Of a DNA stretch of 64,000 bases, positions 28,201 through 35,709 are shown one piece after another; the first letter of the stretch is position 1; each line of letters opens with the position of its first letter. The notes beneath the pieces are model-generated. The model searched no databases. It had not been told where the DNA came from and saw only the letters and a list, made by a program, of their open reading frames with translations. The position numbers were made by a program, and so were the translations under genes. Source of the DNA: Flavobacteriales bacterium (GTDB taxonomy: Bacteria; Bacteroidota; Bacteroidia; Flavobacteriales_E; Vicingaceae); assembly GCA_015075325.1 (NCBI GenBank), contig JABTUP010000001.1:124001-188000 (forward strand), given 5' to 3'.

Positions 28201-29319
28201 ATCGATTCTAGTACTTGTAACATTGCTGATACTGCTTATTTTACTGTTGAATTGATTAAACCTGAAGAATTAGATGCTCAATTCGTTATTCCTCCTTACG
28301 ACCCTTGTCAACCAACATTAACCGTTCAGTTTGATTTTACTGGAACTGGTGCCGATTCTATTTACTGGAACATGGGTGATGGCACTTCTTTTATCAACAA
28401 CATTTCGGTTAATTATACTTACAACACACCGGGTGTTTATCCTGTTGAGTTTATTGCTTTCGATTTCGATTGTAATGTTTCCGATACCATTAGAGATACT
28501 ATCTATTTCAATCCTACTACAACCACTGTTACTGCGGTTGTTCCACCTAACATTACCATTTGTGGCTCTCCTTTAACTGTTAACTTCAACTCGGGTAGCC
28601 CTGCTCCTCCTCAAAATTTCTGGGATTTTGGTGATGGTAATACTTCTACTGCTATTGACCCTGCTCACAACTATGCTACTACTGGAACTTACACTGTAAT
28701 GTTTGTCGCTATCGATTCTTCTACTTGTAACATTGCTGATAGTGCAACTTTTAGCGTTAGTTTAGCTCAAGCTCCCGATTTAAATGTTAACATCGCTTAC
28801 ACACCACCAGTACCATGTGAAGCAACTAATTATAAAGTGGAACTAAGTGCTATTGGTTCTGGTGCCGATTCTATCTATTGGAATATGGGCGACGGAACAA
28901 CATATATTGATTCTACTTTTATTGCCTACGAATATGCTGCTGCTGGTACATACAACATCGCTGTTTCATTGTTCAACTTCTTCTGTAACAGAATTGTAAC
29001 CGAAAATTTAGTAGCAGAGTTTTATGAACCTAAAGAAACTAAGGGCATTGTTCCAAACGTATTCACTCCTAATGGCGATAATTGGAACGACAAATTAGTT
29101 TTTGTTGGTGTTGACAATACTCAAGATTTTAGTATTAAAATATTCGACCGTTGGGGTAGAAAAAAATTCGAATCTACTGATGCTACTGACCATTGGGATG
29201 GTGAAAATGCTTCGGAAGGCACTTACTTCTACGAACTTAAATATACCGACGTTTGTAGTAACATAGAAAAACTAGTTACAGGAACGGTTACATTACTAAG
29301 AGGCCCTAAAAAACAGTAA
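25249..29319 (+). CDS. Secreted SBBP beta-propeller / PKD-repeat protein with T9SS type B sorting domain (copy B2)
   Basis: The second 1356-residue copy, with the same signal peptide, N-terminal domain, SBBP propeller, six alternating PKD modules and T9SS type B sorting domain as its neighbour. At residue 1231 it has Ala in place of Ser (GCTGCTGCTGG at 28936-28946). The final 40 bp and the downstream spacer do not match copy B1. They match the end of the 1103-residue gene instead (ACAGGAACGGTTACATTACT, then TAATAAATACACAT). This suggests copy B2 keeps the ancestral 3' end while copy B1 acquired the end of protein A. Role at the cell surface is inferred. Confidence 0.93.
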   Translation: MIKKINLLTAFLLVVNVIAFAHNYKESDYHFTENKGQLDNKVKYHAKIHVGDIFFEKNAFTFDLFNAEDLDLAYKVRHDKKSRELNANKPITLRKSAYRMNFLNSNPNVFLSTTENIGYVKNYFIGNDPSKWASDVESFERLTYHEIYNGISAEIYTQDDHLKYDFIVKAGANPSDIVVNYDGVISLNLNHGILEISLKNTSVKELKPIAYQYIQGKKQLIDCEFVVNGTNVSFKFPQGYDNTKELIIDPTWIFSTLTGSTADNWGFTATYDDSGNFYGGGIAFASGFPTTTGAYDVSFGGVIDAAIIKYNPLGTARVYATYIGGSQADQPHSLVTNDLGELVIYGVTGSNNFPTQNAFDATFNGGTSVAPNAATFSNGSDIFVTKLNAAGNGLIGSTYVGGTGNDGFSLNTSLQYNYSDENRGEVVIDNNGDIYVASTTISTNFPTTPGSHKQTNSGNYDAVVFKLTPTLNALTWSTYLGGSSGDAGYSIRVNESNNTIVVCGGTVSNNIGTTPGVINPTYGGSTDGYIGVFNNSNGSLNALSYVGTAGYDQAYIVEVDKFGNVFTTGQTKGAYPVTSGVYSNPGSSQFIHKMNSSLSSTDFSTVFGRGQNSSIDISITAFLVDNCSNVYVAGWGGGSNNEGTTSGLPVTTGAIKSTTDGGDFYFIVLERDAASLLYGTFFGHNSSQEHVDGGTSRFDKRGTIYQGVCAACGGGNNFPSSPGAYSSTNGSSNCNFGAIKIGLEFQGIVANADDPGDVLLCGTPYNVDFNAGSTPPPLTFWDFGDGNTLGIGSFNTPTHTYADTGSYTVMYVAIDSSSCNIADTVFFDVRVINNGTLDAQINIPPYDPCDDSLTVQFAFTGSGADSLYWNMGDGTIFINDTLINYTYTTNGVFPILFEAYDFACGGFNTVRDTIYFTPNFTQVNATPPGNQSFCSQPYLVNFDAGATPPPNNFWDFGDGVGSSILPNPQYTYGDTGTYTVMYVAIDSSTCNIADTAYFTVELIKPEELDAQFVIPPYDPCQPTLTVQFDFTGTGADSIYWNMGDGTSFINNISVNYTYNTPGVYPVEFIAFDFDCNVSDTIRDTIYFNPTTTTVTAVVPPNITICGSPLTVNFNSGSPAPPQNFWDFGDGNTSTAIDPAHNYATTGTYTVMFVAIDSSTCNIADSATFSVSLAQAPDLNVNIAYTPPVPCEATNYKVELSAIGSGADSIYWNMGDGTTYIDSTFIAYEYAAAGTYNIAVSLFNFFCNRIVTENLVAEFYEPKETKGIVPNVFTPNGDNWNDKLVFVGVDNTQDFSIKIFDRWGRKKFESTDATDHWDGENASEGTYFYELKYTDVCSNIEKLVTGTVTLLRGPKKQ
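25249..29319 (+). repeat. Tandem duplication unit 2
   Basis: Second copy of the duplicated gene. It matches unit 1 at an offset of 4323 bp from the start codon to about 28935. Differences then appear in patches up to the stop, and the spacer beyond the stop is unrelated to that of unit 1 apart from the terminator hairpin. Confidence 0.9.
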
Positions 29320-29342
29320 TAAATACACATTAATACATAAAT

Positions 29343-29370
29343 AAGCCCTTTGAAAAATTTCAAAGGGCTT
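29343..29370. terminator. Shared cluster terminator, copy 3
   Basis: AAGCCCTTTGAAA and TTTCAAAGGGCTT arms with a T tract, preceded by TAAATACACATTAATACATA, the spacer type also found after the 1103-residue gene. Confidence 0.85.
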
Positions 29371-29505
29371 GTTTTTTTTAACTTAAAAACCTTATATTTT
29401 TAATATTTAAACAAAAACTTAAAAATAAGAGACTTCATCTTTGAAAAAACAAACGTAACCTTTACATTAGTAAAATGTAATTTTTAATAAAACAAACAAG
29501 AAATA

Positions 29506-32500
29506 ATGAGAAAAAAAGTACACTTAATTTTAATATTTTCTTTGATAGTATTAAATACATTTTCACAACAAACGAATATTAAAAAAGATATTAATTATGA
29601 AGTTACTAAATATATTAGTAATGATAAATTAAACAAAGAAGTAAAGGAGTTTTTAGTAAAACAAATCAGAAAAACTAACTTAGTTAAGAATAGTGATAAT
29701 CACGATTTGGTTCATTTTTTCTTAGATAGATATGAAAATAGTATTAAACAAATGATAATTAGTCGATTTGAAAATCAAAAATCGATTACCCATGATGAAT
29801 TAAATAATATTATTGAAAATGAGTTCCTTCCTAAACTAGTTGATTCTTTTAATAAATATAACTTGAAATATCCAAAAACAAAAAGCTCAGTCAAAAATAA
29901 TCAAATAGATTTCATCAAATTTAAAAACAATCAAAACTTAAAAGGTGCAGGTGAACCATGTTTAAATGCTGATTTTGAAACACAAGACGCAACGGGTTGG
30001 GATTTAGCTCAAGGAGAAGTTGATGCAGCACCAACAGCACCATTTAATTACATAAATGTTACCCCAACAACTCTTGCTACTTCAACTCAACATTCTATTA
30101 TGACAGGTGCAGGAACCGATGCAATTGGTGGTTTTCCTGTAGTATTTCCAGGAGGAACCTCATCATTGATGTTGGGTGATGGAACAGGAACAAATAATAG
30201 TGCAGCAGATGCATCTCAAACATTTTTAGTTGATGCAAATTCAGCCGCTTTTAGTTACAGTTATGCAATAGTTTTAATGGACCCTGGACATACTGCAGCC
30301 GAACAGCCATATTTTAAAATAAATATGTATGATTCTTTAGGAAACACTATTCAGTGCGGTGATTATTCAGTAGTTGCGGGAGGTGGCTCTGGTGCCGACC
30401 CCGATTTTCTTCCTTTCACCTATGGGGGAGAAAATGGAGTTTATATGCCTTGGAGAACTACATTTGCTCCATTACAAGGTTATATCGGGCAAAATGTTAC
30501 AATTGAGTTTGTTGTTGGTGATTGTTCTCAAGGAGCTCACTTTGGATACGCATATATCGATGCATCTTGTTCGTCGATGGAAGTACTTGGTCCTGATACC
30601 ATTACATGTGATGGCCCTATTCAAATAACCGCTCCTCCAGGAGCAGCTAGTTACTTATGGAGCCCAACAGGAGAAACAACCCAATCAATTACAGTTACTA
30701 CACCCGGACAATATGAAGTTCAAGTAACTCCTGTAACAGGTGCTGTATGTAGCATAACATTAACTAAAGATATCTATGAATTTGTAGATACAGTAAATGC
30801 ATCGTTTAGTGCAAATCCATTAACAATTTGTACTGGAGAAACGGTTTCTTTTACTGATCAATCTACAGTTACTGGTTCAGGATTAATTTCGGCATGGGAA
30901 TGGGATTTTGATGGTGACGGTAATGTTGATAACATGAATCAAAATCCAAATTTTCAATACAATACTGCAGGTATTTATAATGTTAATTTAAATGTAATTA
31001 CTCAAGGCTGTTCTGATGATACTACTATGCAAATTATTGTTAATCAAACTCCTACTGCAAATTTTGAATCTCCTGAAGTTTGTTTAGGACTAACTTCTGT
31101 ATTTACTGATGTTTCATTAGGAACACCATCAACATGGGCTTGGGATTTTGATAACGATGGAAATGTTGATGAATCTATTCAGAATCCTACCTTTACATAC
31201 TCTTCAACAGGAACTTTTCCTGTAAAATTAACTGTAACTGATGGTGGATTTTGTTCACACGATACTATTATTAATGTTATTGTTTCTCAGAATTCAACAG
31301 CAATGTTTACCGCAACAACAGTTTGTTTAGGGGTTGCAACTAATTTTACTGATGCGTCATTAGGTGGTGTTAATACTTGGGGATGGGATTTTGATAATGA
31401 TGGTATTGTTGATAATACAACCCAAAATCCAAGTTTTACATTTGGCACAATAGGTACTTTCCCTGTTAATCTTCAAGTATCTGTTGGTAGTAACTGCCAA
31501 CATGATACCACCATTAATGTAACAGTTAACGAAAGTGCTATTGCAAATTTTAGTGCCTCAACAGTATGTTTTGGTAGTACCACAACTTTTACAGACAATT
31601 CTTCCTTAGGTGTAGATTCTTGGGAATGGGATTTTAACAATGATGGGGTAATTGATAACACTACTCAAAACCCAACTTATGTTTTCCCTTCTTCTGGTTC
31701 TTTTCCTGTTAATCTTCAAGTTTCTGTTGGAGGACAATGTTCAAATGATACCACAATAAACATTACTGTAAATAATATGGCTGTGGCTAATTTTACATTT
31801 ACACCAACATGTCAAAACGATACAACTTTAATGAATGATTTATCATCATCTGGTGTTGACACTTGGAATTGGGATTTTAATAACGATGGGGTGATAGATA
31901 ATACGAATCAAAACCCTAGCTTTATTTTTCCATCTTCAGGTTCATTTCCAGTTAATTTAGAAGTTTCATACAGTGGTAATTGTGTTCATGATACTACTAT
32001 AAATATTACTATTTCACCTAAACCATCAGCAAATTTTACATCTAGTAGCGAGTGTTTTGGAAATGCAACCAATTTTGTTGATAATTCACTTTCTAATGGA
32101 GGTATTATTACTCAATGGAATTGGGATTTTAATAATGATGGAGTGGTTGATAATACAAGTCAGAATCCTACAAATACATTAACATCTTCGGGTTCGCATC
32201 AAGTCGAATTAATTGTTACAACTAATAATGGTTGCTCAGATTCCATAATGTTGAATGTAAATGTACTTTCAAATCCAATAGCTGACTTTAATATCGAATC
32301 CAATCCTTGCGAAACTAATAATGTAACATTTTCAAATATTTCGACAAATGGTGACGGGATAATATCTTCATATTTTTGGGATATAAATAACGACGGAACA
32401 ATAGAATCAACACTTTCAAGTCCTTTATTTGATTTTAGCAATTTATCTAATGTTACAATATTTCTTGCTATTGGGGACAACAATGGATGTGTTGACACTA

Positions 32501-32817
32501 CAGTTAAAGTATTAGACATCATTAAAAATGAACTCAAGGAAAATATTGTGCCTAATATTTTTACTCCAAATGGAGATAATTGGAATGATTTATTAGTTGT
32601 TAAAGGAATTGATGACACAAAAGATTATAGCATTAAAATATTTAACCGTTGGGGAAGATTAATGTTCGAATCTAAAGACGCAACAAAATATTGGGATGGA
32701 GAAGGAGCAGATGATGGCACTTATTTTTATGAACTAAAATACACTGCCATGTGTAGTTCGGAAGAAAAATTAGTAACAGGAACGGTTACATTACTAAGAG
32801 GTCCTAAAAAACAGTAA
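29506..32817 (+). CDS. Secreted PKD-repeat protein with T9SS type B sorting domain (PKD protein C)
   Basis: An 1103-residue exported protein. The signal peptide is MRKKVHLILIFSLIVLNTFS. Residues ~25-140 are charged and probably helical (VKEFLVKQIRKTNLVKNSDN), followed by an uncharacterised region (GEPCLNADFETQDATGWDLA) resembling a carbohydrate-binding-type beta domain. An Ig-like segment (GAASYLWSPTGETTQSITVT) precedes seven PKD modules of the form WxWDFDNDGxVDNxxQNP, each about 80 residues. The C-terminal type B sorting domain starts near 1010 (NIVPNIFTPNGDNWND) and ends in the same TGTVTLLRGPKKQ as the other three proteins. The PKD modules differ from those of proteins A and B, so only the C-terminal tag and the 3' end are shared. 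Confidence 0.92.
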   Translation: MRKKVHLILIFSLIVLNTFSQQTNIKKDINYEVTKYISNDKLNKEVKEFLVKQIRKTNLVKNSDNHDLVHFFLDRYENSIKQMIISRFENQKSITHDELNNIIENEFLPKLVDSFNKYNLKYPKTKSSVKNNQIDFIKFKNNQNLKGAGEPCLNADFETQDATGWDLAQGEVDAAPTAPFNYINVTPTTLATSTQHSIMTGAGTDAIGGFPVVFPGGTSSLMLGDGTGTNNSAADASQTFLVDANSAAFSYSYAIVLMDPGHTAAEQPYFKINMYDSLGNTIQCGDYSVVAGGGSGADPDFLPFTYGGENGVYMPWRTTFAPLQGYIGQNVTIEFVVGDCSQGAHFGYAYIDASCSSMEVLGPDTITCDGPIQITAPPGAASYLWSPTGETTQSITVTTPGQYEVQVTPVTGAVCSITLTKDIYEFVDTVNASFSANPLTICTGETVSFTDQSTVTGSGLISAWEWDFDGDGNVDNMNQNPNFQYNTAGIYNVNLNVITQGCSDDTTMQIIVNQTPTANFESPEVCLGLTSVFTDVSLGTPSTWAWDFDNDGNVDESIQNPTFTYSSTGTFPVKLTVTDGGFCSHDTIINVIVSQNSTAMFTATTVCLGVATNFTDASLGGVNTWGWDFDNDGIVDNTTQNPSFTFGTIGTFPVNLQVSVGSNCQHDTTINVTVNESAIANFSASTVCFGSTTTFTDNSSLGVDSWEWDFNNDGVIDNTTQNPTYVFPSSGSFPVNLQVSVGGQCSNDTTINITVNNMAVANFTFTPTCQNDTTLMNDLSSSGVDTWNWDFNNDGVIDNTNQNPSFIFPSSGSFPVNLEVSYSGNCVHDTTINITISPKPSANFTSSSECFGNATNFVDNSLSNGGIITQWNWDFNNDGVVDNTSQNPTNTLTSSGSHQVELIVTTNNGCSDSIMLNVNVLSNPIADFNIESNPCETNNVTFSNISTNGDGIISSYFWDINNDGTIESTLSSPLFDFSNLSNVTIFLAIGDNNGCVDTTVKVLDIIKNELKENIVPNIFTPNGDNWNDLLVVKGIDDTKDYSIKIFNRWGRLMFESKDATKYWDGEGADDGTYFYELKYTAMCSSEEKLVTGTVTLLRGPKKQ

Positions 32818-32840
32818 TAAATACACATTTATACATAAAT

Positions 32841-32868
32841 AAGCCCTTTGAAAAATTTCAAAGGGCTT
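32841..32868. terminator. Shared cluster terminator, copy 4 (bidirectional)
   Basis: The same 13-bp-arm hairpin, lying between convergent genes: it follows PKD protein C on the plus strand and the MscS gene (stop at 32879) on the minus strand, with A/T tracts on both sides. Confidence 0.85.
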
Positions 32869-32878
32869 ATTTTTTTCT

Positions 32879-33937
32879 CTAATTTAATGACTTTGAATAT
32901 ATGGTTTGTGTTGGGAAAGCAAAAGATAAATTGTTTTCATTAAATCGTTTAAGAATTTCTAAACTAATTTCAGATTGAGTTAAAAAGATATCGGATTCTT
33001 TTTTAATGAAATAAATAAAAGTTATTCCAAGATTAAAATCACCAAAAGTTGTAAAACTAATAACAGTTCCTTCATCTAAGTTTGAACTTTTTTCAGAAAT
33101 ATCTTTTAATATGTCCATTGCCTTTTGCATTTCTTGTGGCGTTGTTTCATAAACTAAACCAAGATTCAATGTTATTTTCCTAGTTGGTTCTGCTGTAACA
33201 TTTTCTACAATATTTCCAATAAATAATGAGTTTGGAATAGTAACTAATCTTCCTTCAAGAGTTCTAAGCCTTGTTACTTGAAAACTAATTTCTGAAACAA
33301 AACCATCAAACCCATTTATTTTTATTCTGTCTCCAATTTTAAATGATTTTATGGTAAATACCATTACCCCTCCAAACATATTTGAAACAGTTTCTTTTGC
33401 AGCCATTGCTAAAGCTAAACCTCCAATACCCAAACCTGCTATTAAAGCTCCGACATCATAACCAGCATTGTTTAAAGCAACAATTAATCCTACCGACCAA
33501 ATAACTGCACGAAATACTTTTTGAACTATAGGTAAAACCTGATTATCTAGAGCTCCTTCCGATTTTTCTGCAAATGGAATTAAATACTCTTTAATAACAG
33601 CATCAATAAATCGAGCTACAAACCATGTAATGTTTATTACAATTAAAATATGATAAATTTTACCTAACCAACCATCTAAACTATTCGAAAAATGCAATCG
33701 TTCTAAACCAGCCCATATTCCAGCAATGGCAATTGCAAAAACAACAGGCTGCTCAAGCATATCAATTAAAATATCATCTAATCTAGATTTTGATTTTGAA
33801 GTTAGTTGTTTTAAAATTTTGTTAGTGAACCATGTAACCAATTTTCCAATTACAATTGCTCCTACAATAATTCCTAAACTAATAAACCAGTTGCTAACTG
33901 AATTTCCATAGAACTGATTGTTTAAAAATTCTTCCAT
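32879..33937 (-). CDS. MscS-family mechanosensitive ion channel
   Basis: A 352-residue membrane protein. Hydrophobic segments lie near residues 15-35, 65-85 and 100-115. The pore-lining TM3 and start of the beta domain are recognisable (ALIAGLGIGGLALAMAAKETVSNMFGG), followed by VFTIKSFKIGDRIKINGFDG and RLRTLEGRLVTIPNS. MscS-type channels open under membrane tension and release solutes on osmotic downshock. It is convergent with the PKD cluster and preceded by a TAATTTTG -7 box. Confidence 0.94.
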   Translation of the reverse strand: MEEFLNNQFYGNSVSNWFISLGIIVGAIVIGKLVTWFTNKILKQLTSKSKSRLDDILIDMLEQPVVFAIAIAGIWAGLERLHFSNSLDGWLGKIYHILIVINITWFVARFIDAVIKEYLIPFAEKSEGALDNQVLPIVQKVFRAVIWSVGLIVALNNAGYDVGALIAGLGIGGLALAMAAKETVSNMFGGVMVFTIKSFKIGDRIKINGFDGFVSEISFQVTRLRTLEGRLVTIPNSLFIGNIVENVTAEPTRKITLNLGLVYETTPQEMQKAMDILKDISEKSSNLDEGTVISFTTFGDFNLGITFIYFIKKESDIFLTQSEISLEILKRFNENNLSFAFPTQTIYSKSLN

Positions 33938-33963
33938 CTTGTTTCTTATTATTTTATTTTTTG

Positions 33964-33971
33964 CAAAATTA
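33964..33971 (-). promoter_or_regulatory. -7 box of the MscS gene
   Basis: TAATTTTG on the minus strand, an exact TAnnTTTG match, 26 nt upstream of the start codon. No clear -33 box is visible. Confidence 0.5.
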
Positions 33972-34042
33972 ATAAAACTAAACCCTTACAGCTAATTCGT
34001 TTTTTATAAGAATTTTTGAAAATTATTTCACTTCATTTTTTG

Positions 34043-34050
34043 TAAGTTTG
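34043..34050 (+). promoter_or_regulatory. -7 box of the DUF2279 gene
   Basis: TAAGTTTG, an exact TAnnTTTG match, 19 nt upstream of the TTG start at 34070; a TTTG at 34015-34018 could serve as the -33 element with slightly long spacing. Confidence 0.5.
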
Positions 34051-34069
34051 TTAAAATCCTTCTATTGCA

Positions 34070-34969
34070 TTGAAAATCAAAAAACAGATATTATTTTTCC
34101 TTTTAATTGGTTTTACTGTTTCCATTTATGCTCAAGACACATTAAACATTACCAAATTAAAAACAGTTGTTGCTACTGAAACTGTTCTTTACACAGGTAC
34201 AATGATTGGGCTGCATCAACTTTGGTACAAAAACGAACCTTCTACTTCATTTCACTACTTTAACGACAACCAGCAATGGCTGTACATGGATAAAATTGGG
34301 CATTCCATGACTTCATACTACGTAGGAAAAATTGGATATAATGCGTTGCGTTGGAGTGGTGTTAGTGAAAAAAAAAGCATTTGGTATGGTGGAACTTTAG
34401 GTCTGATGTTTTTAACATCTGTAGAAGTATTTGATGGATTCTCAAAAGAGTGGGGATTTTCTGGAGGCGACATGGCAGCAAATGTTATGGGTACAGGTTT
34501 ATTTATTAGCCAGCAATTGGGTTGGAAAGAGCAGCGAATTTTATTAAAATATTCGTTTTACCCAAGCAGTTATACCGAAAAAAGACCAAATTTGTTAGGT
34601 GAAAATTTTTTACAACAATCATTAAAAGATTACAACGGACAAACATATTGGCTGAGCGTAAATGTTGCTTCTTTTTTGAGCAATGAAACTCGTTTTCCAA
34701 AATGGTTAAATGTAGCAATCGGTTATGGTGCTGATGGAATGCTTGGAGGACGAAACAACCTATTTATTTCGAATAACAGGTATTTTGATTACTCAACTAT
34801 TAAACGCCAAAAGCAATTTTACTTCTCGTTAGATGTTGATTTAACTAGAATAAAAACCAACAATCAATTACTTGCTGGAATTTTAAATACGTTTGGATTT
34901 ATTAAATTTCCTTTTCCAGCATTGATGTTTGAAGAATCGGGTTCATTTAAACTTTTACCAATTCAATAA
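34070..34969 (+). CDS. DUF2279 (YfiM-like) exported protein
   Basis: A 299-residue protein starting at TTG. The signal peptide (KKQILFFLLIGFTVSIYAQ) precedes a DUF2279 region: YMDKIGHSMTSYYVGKIGY, EVFDGFSKEWGFSGGDMAAN and GTGLFISQQLGW. The Lys-Ile-Gly-His and Asp-Gly-Phe-Ser blocks are what I used to name the family, whose function is not established. The region after about residue 170 (FYPSSYTEKRPNLLGENFLQ) is Bacteroidota-type. It is divergent from the MscS gene. Confidence 0.8.
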   Translation: MKIKKQILFFLLIGFTVSIYAQDTLNITKLKTVVATETVLYTGTMIGLHQLWYKNEPSTSFHYFNDNQQWLYMDKIGHSMTSYYVGKIGYNALRWSGVSEKKSIWYGGTLGLMFLTSVEVFDGFSKEWGFSGGDMAANVMGTGLFISQQLGWKEQRILLKYSFYPSSYTEKRPNLLGENFLQQSLKDYNGQTYWLSVNVASFLSNETRFPKWLNVAIGYGADGMLGGRNNLFISNNRYFDYSTIKRQKQFYFSLDVDLTRIKTNNQLLAGILNTFGFIKFPFPALMFEESGSFKLLPIQ

Positions 34970-34990
34970 TATTATTCTTAAATTAGCGTA

Positions 34991-35359
34991 ATGGGAATAT
35001 GTGACTTGTTTAAAAAGGAAAAATTTGATATTGATTTCTCTGAAAAGAATTTAAATGAATTGACTATTAGAGTTGATTCAATCTGTGAGTTTTTAAATAA
35101 AAATGAAATATTCGATTATATCTATCTATTTGAGAATATTAAAGAAGCAGCAGCAAATTATGATTTTAAAAAATTTAGAGAAGCTTGCACAAATTATTCT
35201 TTAGTCGGAACTATGGATTCAATTAATGAAGGAATTTCCTCTGATTCAGTTATTGAATCGCAATTCAAAAAAGAGTATCGCGATCTATTGGATATAATTA
35301 TAAAAATGGGGTACAAACATCCTGACATTATTAAGACTTATAAATCACTTAAAAAATAA
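34991..35359 (+). CDS. Hypothetical protein
   Basis: A 122-residue soluble, probably all-helical, acidic protein (IRVDSICEFLNKNEIFDYIY, NIKEAAANYDFKKFREAC). It has no signal peptide, membrane segment or recognised motif. It starts 21 nt after the DUF2279 stop on the same strand. Codon use looks like that of its neighbours, so it is probably a real gene of unknown function. Confidence 0.6.
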   Translation: MGICDLFKKEKFDIDFSEKNLNELTIRVDSICEFLNKNEIFDYIYLFENIKEAAANYDFKKFREACTNYSLVGTMDSINEGISSDSVIESQFKKEYRDLLDIIIKMGYKHPDIIKTYKSLKK

Positions 35360-35392
35360 TTTGATTGTTAGCTTTTACTCCTAATGCCACAT

Positions 35393-35473
35393 ATTTCACT
35401 TCGCAAATCAACCTAAAATCGCACAAATAATCACGCCATTAGCGTGATTTTAATTTGCGTTAATCTGCGAAAT
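35393..35473. repeat. Large imperfect palindromic intergenic repeat
   Basis: A nested inverted structure: AATCACGC-catta-GCGTGATT at the centre (35429-35449), with AAATT-like and CGCAAAT/ATTTGCG segments further out and TTCGCA/TGCGAA at the edge. It resembles REP-like elements that recur between Bacteroidota genes. No gene is seen here. Confidence 0.6.
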
Positions 35474-35511
35474 CTGCGGCAAAAAAACTTACGGATATTT
35501 ATGATAAAAAA

Positions 35512-35541
35512 AAAAGAGACGGACAAATGTCCGTCTCTTTT
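35512..35541. terminator. Terminator of tRNA-His
   Basis: Arms AAAAGAGACGGAC and GTCCGTCTCTTTT around AAAT, directly downstream of the tRNA on the minus strand, with an A run on the plus strand that becomes a U tract. Confidence 0.8.
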
Positions 35542-35550
35542 ACATTTTAT

Positions 35551-35626
35551 GGGTGGAAGATCGGGCTCGAACCGACGACCCTCGGTACCACAAACCGATG
35601 CTCTAACCAACTGAGCTACATCCACC
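35551..35626 (-). tRNA. tRNA-His (anticodon GTG)
   Basis: On the minus strand: acceptor GGTGGATG pairing with CTTCCACC (including the extra G-1:C73 pair that marks tRNA-His, with one T-T mismatch), D-arm TAGCTCAGTTGGTTAGAGC, anticodon arm TCGGT-TTGTGGT-ACCGA with GTG in the loop, and T-arm GTCGG-TTCGAGC-CCGAT. The CCA end is not encoded. A TATATTTG -7 box lies upstream at 35639-35646. Confidence 0.94.
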
Positions 35627-35638
35627 ATTTATGGACGG

Positions 35639-35646
35639 CAAATATA
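35639..35646 (-). promoter_or_regulatory. -7 box of tRNA-His
   Basis: TATATTTG on the minus strand, an exact TAnnTTTG match, 12 nt upstream of the tRNA. A TTTAG lies about 20 nt further upstream as a possible -33 element. Confidence 0.55.
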
Positions 35647-35709
35647 CTATATTTTATTATTTACTCTAAAATATTTTGTTAAATAAATTCTTTCCAAAAC
35701 ATTGATTTC

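Noticed and set aside
20926-29319. Prophage or integrative element as the cause of the duplicated block
   Set aside because: No integrase, phage gene or flanking direct repeats are seen; unequal crossing-over between the genes explains the structure.
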